Counted from the stretch's first letter, positions 32,424-41,592 are shown. The stretch: 64,000 nt of DNA from Haemophilus haemolyticus_M (GCF_003490935.1 NZ_QQGD01000003.1:248001-312000); one strand, 5' to 3'. Translations and numbers: made by a program. The notes: generated by a model not told the origin, from the sequence alone.

Positions 32424-32688
32424 GTTGCACCGCCTTAAAGCGTTCATCGTGCTGCTTGCCTGAAACCTCGCTTTCATAGGCCGTTTTGCAGTGATTGCGG
32501 TCAAAGAAGATACCGTTGATGAAACGATATAGTACCCGCCAGCGTTTTTTTGGGTTTTCTGCTAATATCGCGCCTCGATAGGTGCGGCTTGACAATGTTT
32601 CATCCGCCGCGCCGCCGATCAACGCGTTAAAAAGTTGGTCGATGGCGACTAAAACATGATAGCCCCATGATTTTAGAGTTTTTGCCAT
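32416..32688 (-). CDS. conserved phage protein of the tail-fibre locus, 90 aa
   Basis: MAKTLKSWGYHVLVAIDQLF then NALIGGAADETLSSRTYRGA is a highly conserved sequence seen in many enterobacterial and Pasteurellaceae phages beside fibre genes. It is sometimes labelled as a helicase, with no domain to support that. Basic, with H and C residues late (DRNHCKTAYESE) that could bind a metal. It overlaps both neighbours slightly. Confidence 0.7.
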   Translation of the reverse strand: MAKTLKSWGYHVLVAIDQLFNALIGGAADETLSSRTYRGAILAENPKKRWRVLYRFINGIFFDRNHCKTAYESEVSGKQHDERFKAVQHG

Positions 32689-33275
32689 TTGTTGATCTCC
32701 TGCTCAATTTTGTCTAATTGTTCTGCTGTTTCAGCTTGTTCGATGTGCTTTTCAAAGCCCTGTTTAATTGCAAAGATTTTTCCCATGATGATCGCGTATA
32801 AGTCTGCTTTTTCGATAACCTTTTTCTTTAATTCTTCGATTGAGCTTAAATCATCTCGCCCCTCAAAGATTTCGGTTAAAAGCATTGTCGGCAATTCGTT
32901 TCGCGCTTCGCGCTCTTGCCGATAAAAGCTGTCAATTTCTGCCTGTGAATAGCCGATTAGATACTGCGCCTTGAAATTATCGGTTTTATTCGCAATAACA
33001 TTAAGTAGATGCGTTTTGCGTTCAGCCAATAGTGAGGTTAGTTTTTCACCTGAAATTTCCCAGGTTAGCGTATCAAGATTTAATTCGTATGCTGCACTGG
33101 GTTGTGGGTCAATTAATACAGGGTTGCCTGTTTTGTCTGCGATGATTTGCTTACCTTGAGATTGTCCGATTAATAATTGCTTATAATGCTCATCAGTAAT
33201 ATTAATAGCACCTTCAGGAATTAAATTTACACCTTGTACTAAGAACCCGTTTGTTTTTTTATCGTAGTAATACAT
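32673..33275 (-). CDS. tail fibre assembly protein
   Basis: 200 aa of the GpG/Tfa-type chaperone family: an N-terminal beta domain (YYYDKKTNGFLVQGVNLIPE), a short spacer (LDTLTWEISGEKL), and a helical C-terminal half rich in charged residues. It helps fold and trimerise the fibre encoded just upstream, which is the usual order fibre then chaperone. Confidence 0.78.
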   Translation of the reverse strand: MYYYDKKTNGFLVQGVNLIPEGAINITDEHYKQLLIGQSQGKQIIADKTGNPVLIDPQPSAAYELNLDTLTWEISGEKLTSLLAERKTHLLNVIANKTDNFKAQYLIGYSQAEIDSFYRQEREARNELPTMLLTEIFEGRDDLSSIEELKKKVIEKADLYAIIMGKIFAIKQGFEKHIEQAETAEQLDKIEQEINKWQKL

Positions 33276-33287
33276 AAGCTTTCTCCG

Positions 33288-35273
33288 TTAAAATCCTAAT
33301 GCAAAATACATTGTGTCATTGCGTTGGCTAATTACATAGAACCCACTATTTGTCATACGTTGCCGATTTTCTACTGTTGTGCTATACGACCACCCATTCG
33401 TAAATTCTGTAAGCCCCACAAAAAGCACCTTATTAGGAAAACTTATCGGGAATGTAACAAGGCGTTGTTCGTCGGATACAAAGCTATGTCCTTTGTTAAA
33501 TTTCCCCCATTGTAAAATCAGCCCATTTGGTAATTTACACCATCCTGTTTCAGCTAAATTTTGAGTAAAACCTTGAGTAAGGGATTGTGTAACTATCTCT
33601 TTTACTGACTGATTAAAATCGGTAATCTGGCTAGCAGTGTGCGTATGATTACGGTCAGCTTTATCTTGTAATCCTTGTGCTAATCGTCCTGCATCAAGCG
33701 CACCAGCATTGGTTACCTCGCCGTGTGACTTAATCCAAAATACCACATCATCAAAACTATTAATGGCTTTGATGCATAATTTGAGGATTAATGATTTAGG
33801 GCGCGTTTCGGCACCACCTGTTGCAAATTTTGAATTAATATTAGGGGTTATCCACCAGTTGTCATCATTGTCATCCCGAAGTGCCGTACCAATATCAAGA
33901 GATGCTCTATCTGTACTATCTCTTGAGCCGTAATCAAACGTCTTATCATTGTAAAAGCGAGGATCTGAGGCCGTATTAATCTCAATGTGTTTATGGACGT
34001 GTCGTTTAAACTCATCCTCTTGCGTTTGCCCCACAGATAGCCCATTCCCAGCATTACGCAAAAATCTATCTGCGACTTTTGGCACACCATCAATGGAGCC
34101 ATATTTGCCGACCAAGTGACGATATAACTCAGGGTAACGCTGCTCGGTAACTTGTGTGGCAATCTCATCAAAGGCAATCCAACCAGCAGGGATGTTATCC
34201 ACGGCAAAATAAGCCGTCATGCCCACATCGCTACGGGTTAAATCAGGGAGTTGGTTGCTGTTGCCCAACACTCGATACAAATCTGGAAAGGTTTGTTGAT
34301 TAAATGTCGTGCCGTCAGCACGTAAAAAACCAACAGGATTGGTCACTACGCGAGGGAATGACACCACTGCACCTAAAGGCAAGCCTTTTTTAGCAGCCTC
34401 ACCCACCGCATATTCGGAGGCAAATTTGTTTTTGTCTGTACCGTCAGTTTTGTGCGAAATCGGCAAAATGCCCGCGGTGTTTTCTGTCGCCGCTTGGGCT
34501 GTCCATTTAGATTCCGCTTTGTCATAGGCTTTTTTAACTGCTTCACTGGTCGCCACATCGTCCGCGCTGTTGCTGTCAACTCGTGAGGATTTTTTGCTAT
34601 TGGGGATGTAATTAGAGAGATTGCGTGTAAGCGTATCAATAAATACTTTTAGTAACTTAATCGATTTCGGGGTGGCCGCCATATCTTCGGATTCCGACTC
34701 ATATCCCGAATAGAGTTGGGTTATCCCTTGTTGTGTGGTGCTTGCCTTAGCTATTTCGTGGGTGTGTCCGCTTTCATCAAATCCATTTTGCGTTGTGGCA
34801 GTAATGGTTTTGGGTGCCATTTGTTGGCGGGTGACAAAAATCACACTGTTATCGATGGATAATGTCACTGCACTAGAGGATTCTACTTTTAAGATCATCC
34901 GCAATACTTGGACTTTACCACTGCCGCTACTTTCTGTCGGCTTAAAACTTTCAGGGCAGTTTGCATAGGCAATGAGTTTATTTTGTGCGTCAAATACGCC
35001 CATTTCTCGGATATAAAAACCACCGACATTTTCAGGGATGGTTAATTCAACAATCACTTGTTTATTATTGCGAGGGTCGAGAGAGACGGCACTGACTGGT
35101 GCAATATGCGTTTGATGTACGAGTGCTGTAGCACTTGCTGTTGGAGTAACAGGCTGTCCATTGCCATCGCCTACAGCAAATTGGGTGAGTGGTACTGGTT
35201 TCCCTTGGCTTAATGCGTGAGCAAAAGCACGTGTTCCGTAGTCGGTTAATATTGCAAAATATTGTGATGCCAT
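33288..35273 (-). CDS. H: tail fibre protein (host receptor binding)
   Basis: 661 aa. The N-terminal 160 residues are the baseplate-attachment domain of P2/Mu-type fibres (YFAILTDYGTRAFAHALSQG; GGFYIREMGVFDAQNKLIAY). A central part holds fibre repeats (SGHTHEIAKASTTQQGITQL) and two tail-collar-like segments (LGAVVSFPRVVTNPVGFLRA; DGVPKVADRFLRNAGNG). The C-terminal 100 residues form the receptor-binding tip (WCKLPNGLILQWGKF... ISFPNKV), similar to gp53-type fibre ends. The C-terminus is the part expected to vary with host range. Confidence 0.88.
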   Translation of the reverse strand: MASQYFAILTDYGTRAFAHALSQGKPVPLTQFAVGDGNGQPVTPTASATALVHQTHIAPVSAVSLDPRNNKQVIVELTIPENVGGFYIREMGVFDAQNKLIAYANCPESFKPTESSGSGKVQVLRMILKVESSSAVTLSIDNSVIFVTRQQMAPKTITATTQNGFDESGHTHEIAKASTTQQGITQLYSGYESESEDMAATPKSIKLLKVFIDTLTRNLSNYIPNSKKSSRVDSNSADDVATSEAVKKAYDKAESKWTAQAATENTAGILPISHKTDGTDKNKFASEYAVGEAAKKGLPLGAVVSFPRVVTNPVGFLRADGTTFNQQTFPDLYRVLGNSNQLPDLTRSDVGMTAYFAVDNIPAGWIAFDEIATQVTEQRYPELYRHLVGKYGSIDGVPKVADRFLRNAGNGLSVGQTQEDEFKRHVHKHIEINTASDPRFYNDKTFDYGSRDSTDRASLDIGTALRDDNDDNWWITPNINSKFATGGAETRPKSLILKLCIKAINSFDDVVFWIKSHGEVTNAGALDAGRLAQGLQDKADRNHTHTASQITDFNQSVKEIVTQSLTQGFTQNLAETGWCKLPNGLILQWGKFNKGHSFVSDEQRLVTFPISFPNKVLFVGLTEFTNGWSYSTTVENRQRMTNSGFYVISQRNDTMYFALGF

Positions 35274-35281
35274 AAATATTC

Positions 35282-35818
35282 CTATTGTGGATATACTGTG
35301 ATGATTTCACCGCATTGTTGACCAATAAAGGTTCTGAGCGCACCTGTTGGTGAGATTGCGATAGCGAGCTGATTGAGATGTCTAGAGACGGGCTTAACAT
35401 CATTAATAAGTCGCACTAGTTCGTTATAGGTTTGTTCATTCAAGCCACTTTCAGACACTTCCATGGTTAAGCTAAATGTTCCTGGTGTGCCTTGTGGGTT
35501 GGTTTGAAACCATTCTTTCAGTTCAATAAGATAGCCTATCGGCTCAACCACACGTTTTACTGCGCCAATTGTGCCTTTGTGTTTGTGTACAAAATAAGAT
35601 TGTTTAATCGCAATGCGTTTAACTTCTTCTGTCCAGTTTTCATCCCATTTGTCCACCGAAAATGCCCAAGCTAAATAAGGCAGTAAATCAGCAGGACAGC
35701 GTTCAGGGTTGATTAAATCTGCAATAATAATGGGATTTTCTACCGCACTTTTTAGAATTTCTGCCGCACGTTTTTCTAATGGGGTTGAACCTATTGGCAG
35801 TAAATGATTAGTAATCAT
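35282..35818 (-). CDS. I: baseplate wedge protein GpI
   Basis: 178 aa, P2 GpI family: NHLLPIGSTPLEKRAAEILK, then DLINPERCPADLLPYLAWAF and SVDKWDENW, a hallmark of the family. Start at ATG 35818, overlapping the J stop by 11 bases. It links the baseplate ring to the tail fibres. Confidence 0.9.
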   Translation of the reverse strand: MITNHLLPIGSTPLEKRAAEILKSAVENPIIIADLINPERCPADLLPYLAWAFSVDKWDENWTEEVKRIAIKQSYFVHKHKGTIGAVKRVVEPIGYLIELKEWFQTNPQGTPGTFSLTMEVSESGLNEQTYNELVRLINDVKPVSRHLNQLAIAISPTGALRTFIGQQCGEIITVYPQ

Positions 35819-36722
35819 CACTTGTCACGATCTCCAAATTAATTGCCGTGCAGTAGGCTGATTTTGAGCTTGGTAGCACAATGTCGGCGGTAGGCGAGAT
35901 AAGCTCTACTCGTTGCACCCCTTCCAAGTGTAATGCGGCATAAATACCCGATAGGCTAATGTCTCGCCCTAAACGGTGTTTTTCTTCGGTGTAAGCCGTC
36001 AATTTTTTTAGAGCAGCCGCTTTGATTGGCTCGTATTCTGGGCCACGATAAAGATGTAATTTGGCACGGATTTCATAAGATTGGATTACTGCACTTTGTA
36101 CAATAACGCGGTCGCCAATAGGGCGGATGTCATCATCGTTAAGTTTTGCTCGAACCACATTTAAAAGACTTTCCTCTGCCTCGCCTTGTCCATTGCGACT
36201 TAAAATTGTCACGGTAACATTAGCGGGCTGAGGGGAAACCACCGACACATCTGCAACATCAGGGTGCGCAGAAAGTGCGTGGAAGATATAAGCAGAGCGA
36301 GGACCCGCCACAGAAAGCCCCTCAAAGGCTAATTGAGTACGCAATCTTAATGAAGTGTCATCTTCTAAAATTTCGGGGATTTTAGGCGTAACATTATTAT
36401 TCGCCTCTTGAATGACTTGTCTTTTTACATTGTAATTGGCTGCAATCACATCTAAATCTGAACCGCTTGCATAGGCTAACATTGTGGCTTTTGCCGCATT
36501 ATTGATGCGGTTTCTTTCCATTAACTGTAAGTAAACCACTTCTTGTAATAATTTCGTGATTGGCTCACTTTCTAAACTTAATCGTGCTTGCCAAAATGCT
36601 CTTTCATCTTGTGGGAAAAGCGCGATAAATTCCGCTTTTCTGTCTGCGAGCAAACTTTCAAAATCTAAATCTTCCAGCACTTTCGGTGCATCTAGTTTTG
36701 ATAAATCGACTAATTCGCTCAT
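35808..36722 (-). CDS. J: baseplate wedge protein GpJ
   Basis: 304 aa, P2 GpJ/Mu gp47 family: MSELVDLSKLDAPKVLEDLD, NRINNAAKATMLAYASGSDL near residue 80, and ISLSGIYAALHLEGVQRVEL near 260. It forms the wedge of the contractile-tail baseplate. The start overlaps the W stop by 4 bases. Confidence 0.9.
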   Translation of the reverse strand: MSELVDLSKLDAPKVLEDLDFESLLADRKAEFIALFPQDERAFWQARLSLESEPITKLLQEVVYLQLMERNRINNAAKATMLAYASGSDLDVIAANYNVKRQVIQEANNNVTPKIPEILEDDTSLRLRTQLAFEGLSVAGPRSAYIFHALSAHPDVADVSVVSPQPANVTVTILSRNGQGEAEESLLNVVRAKLNDDDIRPIGDRVIVQSAVIQSYEIRAKLHLYRGPEYEPIKAAALKKLTAYTEEKHRLGRDISLSGIYAALHLEGVQRVELISPTADIVLPSSKSAYCTAINLEIVTSDDY

Positions 36723-37057
36723 TGTTTATGTCCTAAAAATAGTTTTTCGTTGTGCATTTCTTGGTTATCTTTACGACTGCGTGCGACATAACTTGCCACA
36801 ATGCCACCTTCAACCAACTCTGGTTTAAATTGTGTGATTTGTACGCGTGGTTCCCAGCGATTAATTGCTGTGACGGCACAAGCTGCCAGTTGTAATAACA
36901 ATGTGTGGCTAATTGGTCGGTCAATTAGCAGAGGAATTAAACTGCCATATTCACGCCGCTGAATACGTGAGCCAACAGGGGTTAATAAAATATCGGCAAT
37001 GGATTGTTTAATGTGGTCGCTTTCGTTTTTTAATATTTCGCCAGTGTATCGGTTCAT
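36719..37057 (-). CDS. W: baseplate wedge protein GpW (gp25-like)
   Basis: 112 aa from ATG 37057 (MNRYTGEILKNESDHIKQSI), directly after the V stop; the frame runs further upstream but overlaps V. The gp25-like core ILLTPVGSRIQRREYGSLIP is clear. A sheath-initiating lysozyme-like fold protein without catalytic activity in P2 and T4. Confidence 0.9.
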   Translation of the reverse strand: MNRYTGEILKNESDHIKQSIADILLTPVGSRIQRREYGSLIPLLIDRPISHTLLLQLAACAVTAINRWEPRVQITQFKPELVEGGIVASYVARSRKDNQEMHNEKLFLGHKQ

Positions 37058-37058
37058 A

Positions 37059-37658
37059 CTATGCCTTTGCGTTAGAGGTTCGTTGGCCATCGCCTTGTTC
37101 AACGTGAACGTGGTTTTGTAAACTAATCGCTCCGCCTTTTATATCGCCACTTGCGGTCACACTGCCTTGCGTGCTGATATTGCCTTTTGTGGTGCTTGTG
37201 CCTGTGGTTGATAAAGAACCGTCAATATTCACATTGCCTTTGATATTGATAGTGGGGCAGTCAATATCAATTTGATTAGCGGCAGTAATACTGGCGGTTT
37301 TGATACCTGTTACAACCAATGCGCCACTTGATTGGTTGTAGGTAACTTTGGCACCGTCAGCAAATTCAATAACGTGTTCGTCGGCTGAATGGCTAGGGCT
37401 GTTTTGTGTGTAAAGCCCAACTAATATGCAGGCAGTAGTAAATTCACCGCTAACTGATAGCATCACACATTGTTCGCCCACCGTAGGCGGCGACCAGGTT
37501 TTGGTTGTACCCGCTCGAAATGTAATAAATGGTAAAAACTCTGTGAGAATGTCACCGCTCTTTACGCGAGCACGTGCGGTGGCGTAATTCACTTCAGCGA
37601 TCACCCCAAAGCGGATAATGTTGTCTAGTTTTCGTTGTAATTCGGCAGACATAGGCAT
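37059..37658 (-). CDS. V: baseplate spike protein GpV
   Basis: 199 aa, P2 GpV/gp45 family: an OB-like N-terminal domain (ELQRKLDNIIRFGVIAEVNY; PFITFRAGTTKTWSPPTVGE) followed by a glycine/threonine-rich beta-helical spike (GNVNIDGSLSTTGTSTTKGN). The tip contains a histidine pair near NHVHVEQGDGQR, resembling the HxH iron-binding tip of P2 spikes. First gene of the V-W-J-I-fibre operon. ATG at 37658 or 37652; neither has a strong ribosome site. Confidence 0.88.
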   Translation of the reverse strand: MPMSAELQRKLDNIIRFGVIAEVNYATARARVKSGDILTEFLPFITFRAGTTKTWSPPTVGEQCVMLSVSGEFTTACILVGLYTQNSPSHSADEHVIEFADGAKVTYNQSSGALVVTGIKTASITAANQIDIDCPTINIKGNVNIDGSLSTTGTSTTKGNISTQGSVTASGDIKGGAISLQNHVHVEQGDGQRTSNAKA

Positions 37659-37720
37659 TCACAGTTAAAGAAAATGCCTTATTGTTGGCAATATTGTGTG
37701 GTGTGGCGAGTGGGGGAGTA

Positions 37721-37739
37721 TGTGGAATAGTAGGTAACA
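37721..37739 (-). promoter_or_regulatory. late-activator (Ogr-type) box upstream of V
   Basis: TGT-GGAATAGTAGGTA-ACA: TGT at 37721-37723 and ACA at 37737-37739, 13 bp apart, about 65-80 bp before the V start. It shares the TGTGG...TAACAAA context with the box upstream of FI. Confidence 0.6.
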
Positions 37740-37764
37740 AAAAAGCAAGTCAGGCTACTTGCTT
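37739..37764 (-). terminator. terminator of the two-gene insert between T and V
   Basis: On the minus strand AAGCAAGT, a 6-nt loop, ACTTGCTT and further T. It overlaps the stop of the upstream gene and insulates the insert from the V promoter box immediately beyond. Confidence 0.75.
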
Positions 37765-38194
37765 ATTCTGTTCGATCAATGATTGGATTTGGAGTATCCC
37801 ATGCACGAGGGAATGGCTCATGTTGTGGTGAGAACGCTATAATCACAATATGTTCATCTGATATTTTTTGGTAATGAATTACAGGTCCAGATGTTTCTCC
37901 GTTCAAATTCATTTTTAGGTCGCTCATTGGGCAATAGCTAGTGCCATTATCATAAGGCCCGCAATGATAATGCCAAATATTATTTTCTTGATAAACTTCG
38001 GTATTTGGAATGTCATTGAGATTGTCATCAATCCAAGATGGTTTATTTTTACCTCTTAATTGTTTTCCTTGTTCAATGGATTGCATAAAATCAAAGATGA
38101 GCTTCAATTCTTTATCTGACATCGCTTGAATATCTTTAAAAAAGGGCGTGTTTAAACGCCCTTCTTTGAATTGTTTCGATAACTCAATCTTCAT
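37763..38194 (-). CDS. possible RelE/YafO-like toxin of a phage accessory pair
   Basis: A 143-aa protein. The pattern KQLRGKNKPSWIDDN then NIWHYHCGPYDNG, GPVIHYQKISDEHIVIIAFS and PQHEPFPR follows the order seen in YafO-type mRNA interferases (short helices, a beta-sheet core with histidines, a late PxxH motif). The similarity is loose, and it is not a match I can prove by eye. AGGA precedes the ATG. It lies 8 bp after its partner gene, and the pair has its own promoter and terminator within the late region, typical of a moron expressed in the lysogen. Confidence 0.4.
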   Translation of the reverse strand: MKIELSKQFKEGRLNTPFFKDIQAMSDKELKLIFDFMQSIEQGKQLRGKNKPSWIDDNLNDIPNTEVYQENNIWHYHCGPYDNGTSYCPMSDLKMNLNGETSGPVIHYQKISDEHIVIIAFSPQHEPFPRAWDTPNPIIDRTE

Positions 38195-38202
38195 TTGTTA
38201 TC

Positions 38203-38760
38203 CTACATCATCACTGCTTTTTTGAAATCATCAAAAGAATGTGACGATTTGTAGGTATACCCTGCATCTTCAGATTTGTGATAAATGCGTGATAAAACCA
38301 CTTCATCTGATTGTTGTTTGTATTTTTCTGATTTCATCATATTGCAAAGTGTATGCATTTTATTGCTGAATGATTGTAGTGTTGTTGATAATTCTGGAGA
38401 TTTATTGTTAGCTATAATATTGTGAACTAAACCATCATATTTGTTAATTTTATTTTCCAGTCTTAGAACATCATTTAAATCAATATAACTTAATGATTCG
38501 GCCGTAATTGACGCAATAACAAAGTCAGTGATAGCAGAAACAGCTTTCACCATATCAATAATCTTTTCTATATCTTGTTGATTGAGCGATTTGTTTTCAT
38601 CCGCTTTAACACTGAAAATATTTACTGTGTGTGTTGAGTGACGAACAGGATGATTCATTGCCAATGGCGCAATAAATAACGCAGACATTGCTGCGACTTT
38701 TAATTGCTTAAAAATTGGCGCAAAACTTTCAAAAATAGGATTTAATGATAGATTTGTCAT
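38203..38760 (-). CDS. accessory protein of unknown function, first gene of the pair
   Basis: 185 aa. A hydrophobic stretch near residues 20-38 (LKVAAMSALFIAPLAMNHPV) could be a membrane anchor or signal, followed by a helical domain (IIDMVKAVSAITDFVIASIT; LQSFSNKMHTLCNMM). No DNA-binding domain is apparent, so if the downstream protein is a toxin this is not a classic type II antitoxin. AT-rich. Preceded by a sigma-70 promoter. Confidence 0.5.
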   Translation of the reverse strand: MTNLSLNPIFESFAPIFKQLKVAAMSALFIAPLAMNHPVRHSTHTVNIFSVKADENKSLNQQDIEKIIDMVKAVSAITDFVIASITAESLSYIDLNDVLRLENKINKYDGLVHNIIANNKSPELSTTLQSFSNKMHTLCNMMKSEKYKQQSDEVVLSRIYHKSEDAGYTYKSSHSFDDFKKAVMM

Positions 38761-38807
38761 AAGTCACCAAAGAATAAAACTTTGCGAAGTTTACAATTTT
38801 TTAAAGA

Positions 38808-38837
38808 AATATAAAACTATTTTCTGCAATGTGCAAC
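38808..38837 (-). promoter_or_regulatory. sigma-70 promoter of the two-gene insert
   Basis: On the minus strand TTGCAC (38837-38832), an 18-nt spacer and TATATT (38813-38808), 48 bp before the first gene of the insert. Independent of the late-activator boxes. Confidence 0.55.
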
Positions 38838-38838
38838 T

Positions 38839-38861
38839 AAAAAAGGGCTTGCGCCCTTTTA
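38839..38861 (-). terminator. terminator after tape-measure gene T
   Basis: On the minus strand AAAGGGC, a GCAA loop, GCCCTTT and more T. It lies directly after the T stop and before the insert promoter; as the T-runs are symmetrical it may be bidirectional. Confidence 0.75.
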
Positions 38862-41519
38862 TTATGATCTATCCCACATTGAACTTCTTGCTCTTGCTTG
38901 GCGTTGGTTTTCGATGCGTTGTATTTCTTTTGCCACTTGTTGTGCAATGGCTCGTTCGTCCATGCCTTGTGCGGCATTGATGGTGATATTTACGCTCATT
39001 GGTTGGCTGGATTGCGTCACCACTGGACGAGCAGAAATGGGTGCACGAGTATCCACTTGCACAGGGGCGGCAGTTGCAACGCTGATCCCCAATCCGCCCG
39101 CAATCAGTGCTTGTTTACCGTAATTAAGGGCGTTGAGTGTATTGACGCCAAGTCGAGATGTGGCTTCTTTGGTCATCACGTATTCGCCACCGTGGAATAT
39201 ACCTTTTGGTTCAAACTTACCGCCATTTCCTGCATAGCCGCCTGACCATTTGTTAATATTTGGCACGTTGTTTTCTGCATTGTTTGTGACATTTGCAATA
39301 TTTTGTTTTGTTTGTTCAATTTGTTTTTCTGTATCTTTAGAAAAGCCGAGTTTTTCTTTGATCCAATCCACAGTACTGCTAATGGCTTGTTGTACATTTT
39401 TAAAACTTTCGAGTACGCCATCTTTTAGTTTGTTCATCATATTAGAACCGAAGTTTTTTGCTGTATCGGTAATGCCTTCCCATTTTTCACGGAAAAACTC
39501 CCCAACTGAATTTGTGATTTCTCCCACTTTGGCACTTAATACGTTCCATTTTTCTGTAACAGAATTAACAATGTTTTGCCAAATTTGCCCCGCTTGTTCA
39601 CTTAACCAGTTCCAGCCCTCAATGAGTTTTGCTTTCACTTCATCCCAATTTTGCCAAAGATACACTAATGCACCAATAATTAAGGCAATCACAGCTAGAA
39701 TTGGATTGGCTAACATAGCTTTCCCTATACCCAAAATGGCAGTTATAGCAACTTTCCCAACCCATAAAAACGTTGAACCCAATACTTGGAGCACTGGTGC
39801 AACTAAAGACAAGGTGAAAAGCAAAGGTGCGAGAGCCATCAATGCCACACCAGCTATAGCGGTAAACTTAACTATTGTAGCGATTGCACCTTTGTTTTGG
39901 GATGCAAATTGAGCCAACCATTTGACTGCCTCAAATACGGTTTGACCAAAATCCCACAATCCTTGAATCACTTCATTGATAACTGTGCCAATATCTTTCG
40001 CCCATTTTTTTAACTCGCCATTCTGTTCAAGTTCATCAAATTTCTTTAAAAGAAATTGCAGTTTATCTTTAATCCAATCAAATGCGCCATTCTCCATGAT
40101 TTTCATTTGGAAACTTGCCCATACGTCATCAAGTTTTGCCCAAATACCTAAAAGCGTTTTTGATTGTTTTTCCATTGCGCCAGAATATTTTTCATTCCAA
40201 ATACGTTTGAGCGTTTCTTCAATTTGTTTTCGGTTGTTTTTATCGACACGTGCAGATTGTTGTTTGCCATTTTTATCCGTATAAGTATATTCGATAAATT
40301 TTGTTCCTTTTATTGCACTACCTTTAATCCCAAATTCTTTCAAGCGTTCATTTTCACCTGTTACGGCATCGGCAATTGCCTCTACTGCTTGCATAACTGG
40401 TTTTCCCATTGCAGAAGCTGTATCGCCTAATGTTTGCAGTAATCCGTTTGTAGGATCCATGCCGTAAGCGCGCAAACGTACAAAGGCTTCCATTGCTTCA
40501 TCAAGATTGGCTGGAGTATCTACAGCAAATTTTTTCACCCAATCAAAACTTTTCTTGGCTTTTTCTGAACTGCCTTCTGTTACCTCTAAAACAGACTGAA
40601 ATTGCTCAAATTTACCAGCAACTTGCGCCATTTCTACGACACCTCGACCCATTGATATGATCGGTTGCATTATTTGTTGTCCGCCAATAGATGCTTGTAC
40701 CCCTACGCCTGCAATGTTTCGTCCAGTATTTAATGCAGATGATATTGGAGCTTTAATACGAGCAAATCTTGCTTGTGCTCGTTCAACTAAAGCAAGCATA
40801 CGCTGATGTTTTGCTAATTTATTATTTGCTTTTTCAATATCTGCCGATAGTTGTTTTTCACTTTGCGCAAAGTGCTTGGTGCTAAATCCTGCTTTGTGTA
40901 GTTGTTCTTGTATTTTTTTTAGTTGTTCTACATGGGGTTTATATTCTTTATTGATCTTGTTAATTGTTTCTTTCTCGCCATCAAGGGCTTTTGTTGTGCT
41001 TTTTACGGCTTGTTCAGTAGCTTTGCGTTCTGACTTTAACTTTTTAATCTGTTCGTTTGAATCTTTTATTGCCTTCTTTTGTGTTTCAATTTGTCGGGCA
41101 ATACTGGAACGTGCATCATTAAAGCTTTTAAACCCCATGCCTTTGGCAAGAGGAATAGACATATTGTTATAAACCGATTTTAAGCGTATGACTTCTTCTT
41201 TGTGTTTATTGAGTTGTTGTGTCGCATTGCCTAGTTTCCCTGTAATGCTGTTAAATTTAGCCGTATTTGAATCCACTGCACTTTGTAATTGTTTGCTGTT
41301 TGCTTTTGCAGTATCTAGTGCTTTGGCATAGCTATTTGTTTCGTTACGCAGTGCTTTAAATTTTTCAGCTAAATTTTTAGTTTTATCCAATCCGCTTAAT
41401 GCTTTTTGAGCATGTTTCACTTTTTCAGCTAATGCTTCCGCTCTACCTGCTATCGCCTTAATTGGTGCGGTTGCTTTATCTACTGAATTTAGGATAATTT
41501 GAATTTGTAAATTATTCAT
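38862..41519 (-). CDS. T: tail tape-measure protein GpT
   Basis: 885 aa. Long N-terminal coiled-coil region (residues 1-260, e.g. KAIAGRAEALAEKVKHAQKA), then the TP901/P2 tape-measure core (MAQVAGKFEQFQSVLEVTEG; VRLRAYGMDPTNGLLQTLGD). Hydrophobic segments at about 540-600 are expected to reach the host membrane (VALMALAPLLFTLSLVAPVL). Length sets tail length and fits a P2-size tail. In P2 the gene lies between E' and U; here it follows S, so the tail operon order is rearranged. AAGGCG is the ribosome site. Confidence 0.9.
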   Translation of the reverse strand: MNNLQIQIILNSVDKATAPIKAIAGRAEALAEKVKHAQKALSGLDKTKNLAEKFKALRNETNSYAKALDTAKANSKQLQSAVDSNTAKFNSITGKLGNATQQLNKHKEEVIRLKSVYNNMSIPLAKGMGFKSFNDARSSIARQIETQKKAIKDSNEQIKKLKSERKATEQAVKSTTKALDGEKETINKINKEYKPHVEQLKKIQEQLHKAGFSTKHFAQSEKQLSADIEKANNKLAKHQRMLALVERAQARFARIKAPISSALNTGRNIAGVGVQASIGGQQIMQPIISMGRGVVEMAQVAGKFEQFQSVLEVTEGSSEKAKKSFDWVKKFAVDTPANLDEAMEAFVRLRAYGMDPTNGLLQTLGDTASAMGKPVMQAVEAIADAVTGENERLKEFGIKGSAIKGTKFIEYTYTDKNGKQQSARVDKNNRKQIEETLKRIWNEKYSGAMEKQSKTLLGIWAKLDDVWASFQMKIMENGAFDWIKDKLQFLLKKFDELEQNGELKKWAKDIGTVINEVIQGLWDFGQTVFEAVKWLAQFASQNKGAIATIVKFTAIAGVALMALAPLLFTLSLVAPVLQVLGSTFLWVGKVAITAILGIGKAMLANPILAVIALIIGALVYLWQNWDEVKAKLIEGWNWLSEQAGQIWQNIVNSVTEKWNVLSAKVGEITNSVGEFFREKWEGITDTAKNFGSNMMNKLKDGVLESFKNVQQAISSTVDWIKEKLGFSKDTEKQIEQTKQNIANVTNNAENNVPNINKWSGGYAGNGGKFEPKGIFHGGEYVMTKEATSRLGVNTLNALNYGKQALIAGGLGISVATAAPVQVDTRAPISARPVVTQSSQPMSVNITINAAQGMDERAIAQQVAKEIQRIENQRQARARSSMWDRS

Positions 41520-41537
41520 TTTTTCGCCTTATTTTTA

Positions 41538-41566
41538 TTGACAAATAAACGTATGATTGCTAATAA
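41538..41566 (+). promoter_or_regulatory. near-consensus sigma-70 promoter facing the late genes
   Basis: TTGACA (41538-41543), exactly 17 nt, then TAATAA (41561-41566). It drives the plus-strand membrane gene at 41593. Among the strongest-looking promoters in the prophage. Confidence 0.75.
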
Positions 41567-41592
41567 TCAAGAAAAGAGAATAAGGAGCGGAT

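Noticed and set aside
32416..32688. Helicase label often given to this conserved small phage protein
   Set aside because: Ninety residues with no Walker or other helicase motif; the name appears to be transferred annotation.
39250..39912. 220-codon plus-strand frame opposite the tape-measure gene
   Set aside because: Antisense shadow of a well-supported 885-aa gene; composition is hydrophobic but without ribosome site or conserved motif.
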